From assembly GCA_018389105.1 (NCBI GenBank), contig JACATO010001059.1:1-64000 (forward strand): DNA of 64,000 nt. The letters run 5' to 3'. The position numbers and the translations under genes are program-made. Position 1 is the stretch's first letter. The number at the start of each line of letters is the position of its first letter. This DNA is from Nautilus pompilius (Eukaryota; Mollusca; Cephalopoda; Nautilida; Nautilidae). Positions 59,765-64,000 of this stretch are shown here, in pieces. The notes under the pieces are model-generated. The model searched no databases. It saw nothing but the letters and a program-made list of their open reading frames with translations, and was not told the origin of the DNA.

Positions 59765-60140
59765 AACTAATGCCATTCCAAACGATGATAAATTCCACTT
59801 TCCATCTGTCATTTTGAAGAACCCACTCATAGGGTTCTTGACAGCGTTATAAGGAATCTCCATTTATTTGAGGAAATGCGCCGTGTTACCGTTTCCTAGA
59901 CCTCTGCATGTATTTGCCGGTTCAGTGGACTGGTTACTTACCAGATTAATTGAATGTTGGACCGATATGTGAATATCACGCTGTATGTCCGGTAGCTGAC
60001 GAACCCCGGACGACGTGAGCTGTTCGAAAGGTCGGGTGATTGAGCCAAACTCTACGGTCCTGTCCAGGTGTGTTGGCATCAGACTCACCTGATCTCGGCC
60101 GATCTCTAATGGTGCCTGCCGTAATCATTGCACCAACTTC
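59765..60140 (-). pseudogene. Tc1-like transposase N-terminal relic, minus strand
   Basis: On the minus strand, LERSWCNDYGR (about 60125-60160) is a trace of the first helix-turn-helix. DRPRSG (60088-60105) matches the GRPRSGRPR linker, and NTPGQDRRV with FRTAH (about 60020-60075) match the TTP.QDR.I...FRTA block of the second helix-turn-helix. Near 59790-59850, QEPYEWVLQNDRWKVEF recalls the R..W...H..W....W..V block that precedes the first catalytic Asp. Frameshifts and stops abound and no DDE core follows. It is oriented opposite to the relic at 58.05-58.8 kb and so is a separate insertion. Confidence 0.65.
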
Positions 60141-60195
60141 GCTCTAGCGTGGTGATGAAAATTCAATTTTTGTGCAGTAGATTTTGTTATGACAG

Positions 60196-60241
60196 CTTGG
60201 ATCGGGCCCCGTCCATCTTCCACCCTTGGATCGGGCCCCGT
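60196..60241 (+). repeat. Short direct repeat, 29-bp period
   Basis: CTTGGATCGGGCCCCGT occurs at 60196 and 60225, followed by similar CCATCTTCCACC and TCCACC tails. Confidence 0.9.
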
Positions 60242-60508
60242 TCCACCGTTAGTCACACCCAGCAGCGGGTTTCACGACCGGACTGATAGACCCCTTTTTC
60301 GCCAACTTTTACATGACACCGCCCTATTTCATGCTGCAGCTTCTGGGTTATCATGCACATGCCATGCGGTAGGCATTCAATTTCATTAATGACTTTTGTA
60401 GAGGCGCCAACGGACCCTGACAACTAATTTTACGGCAGTAATCCCATTATTATTCCTTTCACATTTAAAAATTTTTATGTTTCAATGTAAACAAATGTGT
60501 GTGCGCGC
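60242..60508. other. No gene recognised
   Basis: Unique DNA leading into the large CRE-type array. Confidence 0.5.
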
Positions 60509-61460
60509 GAGAGAGAGAGATTGATGACGTCAGTACATAAAGATGTGACGTCAGTACAGAGAGAGATTGGTGACGTCAGTACAGAGAGCTATGACGTCAG
60601 TACAGAGAGAGATTGGTGACGTCAGTACAGTGAGAAGTGACATCACTGACAGATATGACGTCAGTACAGAGAGAGATTGATGACGTCAGTACATAAAGAT
60701 GTGACGTCAGTACAGAGAGAGATTGGTGACGTCAGTACAGAGAGCTATGACGTCAGTACAGAGAGAGATTGGTGACGTCAGTACAGTGAGAAGTGACATC
60801 ACTGACAGATATGACGTCAGTACAGAGAGCTATGACGTCAGTACAGAGAGAGATTGGTGACGTCAGTACAGTGAGAAGTGACATCACTGACAGATATGAC
60901 GTCAGTACAGAGAGAGAAGTGACATCAATACAGAGAGAGATTGATGACGTCAGTACATAGAGATGTGACACGTCAGTACAGAGAGAGAAGTGACATCAAT
61001 ACAGAGAGAGATTGATGACGTCAGTACATAGAGATGTGACACGTCAGTACAGAGAGAGAAGTGACATCAATACAGAGAGAGATTGATGACGTCAGTACAT
61101 AGAGATGTGACACGTCAGTACAGAGAGAGAAGTGACATCAATACAGAGAGAGATTGATGACGTCAGTACATAGAGATGTGACACGTCAGTACAGAGAGAG
61201 AAGTGACATCAATACAGAGAGAGATTGGTGACGTCAGTACATAGAGATGTGACGTCAGTACAGAGAGAGAAGTGACATCAATACAGAGAGCTATGACGTC
61301 AGTACGGAGAGAGATTGGTGACGTCAGTACAGTGAGAAGTGACATCACTGACAGATATGACGTCAGTACAGAGAGAGAAGTGACATCAATACAGAGAGAG
61401 ATTGGTGACGTCAGGTACAGAGAGATGTGACGTCAGTACAGAGAGATGTGACGTTAGTAC

Positions 61461-61500
<40 letters not shown>
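60509..61500 (+). repeat. CRE-type array of about 1 kb with 156-bp and 71-bp higher-order repeats
   Basis: First part: TTGATGACGTCAGTACATAA starts at 60521 and 60677, a 156-bp period of several 23-bp monomers. Second part: AAGTGACATCAATACAGAGA starts at 60917, 60988, 61059, 61130 and 61201, exactly 71 bp apart. Each 71-bp unit has three monomers, with cores TGACATCA, TGACGTCA and ACACGTCA. After about 61260 the order breaks up, and the array ends in pure GA at 61460-61500. Nearly every monomer keeps GACGTC or a one-base variant. Confidence 0.97.
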
Positions 61501-61506
<6 letters not shown>

Positions 61507-64000
61507 GACCTATTGCCTGCTAATCTATATCGAAATTCACTTCATTGTAACCAACAAGGATAGTCTACTTAAATAGAACCGAGTGAATGGTCTGGATACT
61601 GCGAAGATGGGGAACATTTTCACTATTGCTGACCCACATCAGGTTGCTATGAAATATTTCGCGTTACACTTCGGGGTCTCGAAAGTTCCCGGACTGACTC
61701 TGATGACCGCCGGCACGGCAAAGCTTAGTCCTTGAAGATGTGGGTTTGAAGAAAGGAAGACTTGTAAACCAGCACGCCCGGGAAAATTTCGTTGGGGTTC
61801 TATGTCAAAGATAGACCATTCCTGTACTAGGAGGGAACATTGCTGAAGAGAAAGTCTGAGAGTGGAGCTGGGATTTTTGTGATGGTAACGCATTGCGGCT
61901 GACTGTTGCCGTTATGGTGCCGGAGATCGACGAATGGAGGGACAAGACGGTTGTCTGGTTTGTGTGGACATTTCCGTTTATCAGAACTGTTACTTTTAAA
62001 TAAAGTGGTAACCATAATACGATAAGAAAGAACCGGAATTAACCGTGGGTTCTCCTCCAGTTTGGTCTTCAGTTTAACTTATGGACGAAACTCCGCGGTA
62101 CTCAGACCACCTTTGGTCTCGTTCAGTTAGTTGCTCATCCAAAAAAATTCTCTCTCCTTCTGCTGGGAAACAAAACAATAAATTAACGTTAAATAATCGA
62201 TTAATAAAAGGCGTCAGATTATAAGGAAATACGGCTCAATCATCGATCATCTACGACACACAGAAGACTGTATTCTAAGCACTTTTTTAAAGTTGCTGAT
62301 GAGTCCAAGGAAGATTGTACACGAAAGATCATGTGACGACGCGTAACAATGAAGTCGCGCGTGTGGATTTCCCCATCTCATTCACGTTCTCTAACTATCT
62401 GCAGAGTCCTATATCCAAAGCTGGCGGAATAGCGAAACAGTCTTTAACAGTCTACCAGCTACAGTTAGACCTCTTTAAATCGAGTAGAAATTTGGCATCG
62501 ATCTTCCTATGCAAAAGCTGTACCTTTTATTTATTCTGACCGTCTATCGTCTTTACTGGCAGCCGAGGTGGTGGCAGGTGCTTAGGTTCAGCTGGGCTGG
62601 CGACTTGGAAATACTACACGCCCTTTACGAAATCGGGGAAAAGGCATCGGCTCAAGTTCAGCTGGCAGGAAAGTGAAATAGGTACATAAAAAGGACTGGA
62701 TCAGTCAGTTATCGAAAGTGTGACAGACGCATTCTGTCACGTGTGTCTTTGTCTGCCGATTCTTAGACTCCTGAAGCGAAATTATGGCTAAAGGAGCGAA
62801 AATTATTTCCTTCGTCAGCTCCTCAGATAAACTATCTGCAGATTATGATGTTTCCAACCCACAGCGAAGGATAGCACGGAGGGGGGGGTCCGTCTTAGAA
62901 TCACGCTGGGGGTCGCCAAATGGCGTATTACAGCAGCACGTCGGTGGCCTCGAAGGCCGGTATCGTGATTTAAAAATCACGAGTCTGATGGCCGCCGCAG
63001 TTGAGAAGTCTACATAAAGGCCTGCGATTGCCACCAGACCATTCCTTTGTCTAATCATTAGCGGTGCGCTATTGTGTCCTCACGACCAGCGTTGATAATT
63101 TAATGGGATTTAGGGATAAACAACATGAAAGCCGAAGAGAAGCTTCTTTTCATTTCATCTCAATGTGTTTACCGGAAACGGACGTCGATGGCAGCACTGA
63201 GCCTGTTATTATCGCCGCTACAAGGCGCTAGTTTAAGCCGGTGGTTTCCAATTACTTCGGCTGCAGATCCTCGCAGCCGGCGGCGCTTTCGATCGATTTT
63301 CAATGCCGACTTTATATCGGCGATTCTGAGCGGTGTTCTTTGGGCGAGAGATGGCATTCGCTCGAAATATAAATTATCGGCCGAAATTAGTGGCTTATTA
63401 GCGCGAAGAATCGGCATGGAATTTATATTGCGACGGACTTATTAAGATCTTGTGGAGACTGGCTGATTACGCAGGGCGTTCAAAGACATGGGGGGGTGGG
63501 GGTGGTGGAATGGCGAGGTAGGATCCGGCCGACGGCCGCTCGAAAGACGTCAGTCCCGGACCGACTTAAGCGATGGTGTCCTCAAGCGTCTGGCTTGACT
63601 ACAATGACGTTCTTTAATCCAGAGTCCTTGAAATCATTAAAATATTTAAGGGGTCTTACTGCTGGTGTATCTTTCAAATGGGGAACTGTCTTGACTAGAT
63701 GTAGTCTGAACTGCGGCTCGGCCTCGTGTCACAATACGCTGCACGGGATCGTGGCCCCACCCCTCAAGTCTCGGCTACCACCAGAGCTGTAGTATATTTT
63801 TCTTTCGATACTCCATAAACCTTTGCAGACCCCCAGAGGTCCTTAGATGACACAACTCGCCATAACTATTTAAATGATGTAATTTTGCAGATGGAAGTAT
63901 CGCTAAACTTTGTATTCACGAAGCACCACAGAGAAATTCTAACTTCCTTCTCTTTTCCCTAAATAGATTCCCTTTGGAAACGAGTCTGATGAAGTCCACA
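61501..64000. other. No gene recognised
   Basis: Unique DNA. Frames of 77-106 codons (62784-63017, 63125-63445, 63496-63792) and their minus-strand shadows were read without finding a domain. No tRNA, splice-framed exon or element was recognised. Confidence 0.4.

Overview
This window looks like a gene-poor, repeat-rich stretch of a large animal nuclear genome. Long (TAA)n, (CT)n and (GT)n microsatellites, decayed Tc1-like transposons, tRNA-derived SINE-like pieces, a Penelope-like retroelement relic and TTAGGG-type telomeric repeats all point to a metazoan. A mollusc is my best guess. It rests on my recollection that AAGGGAGRYAA-type words (here near 2573, 17114, 35116, 35878, 44220 and 57052) and the GCGTGGGTTTCCTCC SINE word are common in molluscs, so it is an inference and not a demonstration. 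Nothing suggests a bacterial, viral or plasmid sequence.

I found no intact protein-coding gene and no convincing RNA gene in 64 kb. The long open frames lie in low-complexity arrays (about 26.95-27.48, 28.86-29.62 and 31.2-31.75 kb) or in GC-rich DNA without recognisable domains. The best candidate for the edge of a host gene is a CpG-rich block at about 46.3-47.5 kb. It has a possible short coding start at 46713 and a good splice-donor word at 47165, but no homology that I can support.

The most distinctive feature is a tandem-repeat family built on a monomer of about 23 bp, TGACGTCAGTACAGAGAGAG plus a few purines, embedded in polypurine (GA)n. It occurs as separate arrays at about 0.6-0.85 (minus), 2.9-3.5, 6.0-6.3, 18.5-18.6 (minus), 19.05-20.25, 23.15-23.63 (minus), 28.7-29.35, 58.97-59.2 and 60.5-61.5 kb. 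The flanks of these arrays do not resemble one another. Each well-ordered array has its own higher-order period: 44/46 bp at 6 kb, 146 bp at 19 kb, 156 then 71 bp at 60.5-61.5 kb. The monomer carries the CRE/ATF palindrome TGACGTCA. Some arrays keep the central CpG, and others carry TGATGTCA throughout. An unrelated 73-bp minisatellite (15004-15515) also carries TGACGTCA once per unit.

Mobile-element remains: Tc1-like transposase relics at 18046-18260 (+, weak), 36216-36854 (-, with terminal inverted repeats), 58050-58800 (+) and 59765-60140 (-); a Penelope-like reverse transcriptase relic at 51060-51710 (+); and about 1.2 kb of degenerate TTAGGG repeats at 51757-52938, starting only about 50 bp after the retroelement. 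Several tRNA-like SINE heads and SINE-body words are scattered at 12.5, 16.4, 24.8, 32.1, 38.7, 39.65, 41.6 and 43.1 kb. At least eight words match the CTCF core (CCASYAGRKGGC type) and could be insulator sites.

Layout. 0-20 kb: unique DNA broken by CRE-type arrays, microsatellites and the 73-bp minisatellite. 20-36 kb: long TAA/CT/TG/GA arrays with GC-rich islands. 36-46 kb: Tc1 relic and SINE-like pieces. 46-48 kb: CpG-rich block followed by a GA array. 48-53 kb: AT-rich DNA, Penelope relic and interstitial telomeric array. 53-64 kb: mostly unique DNA with two Tc1 relics and two CRE-type arrays.
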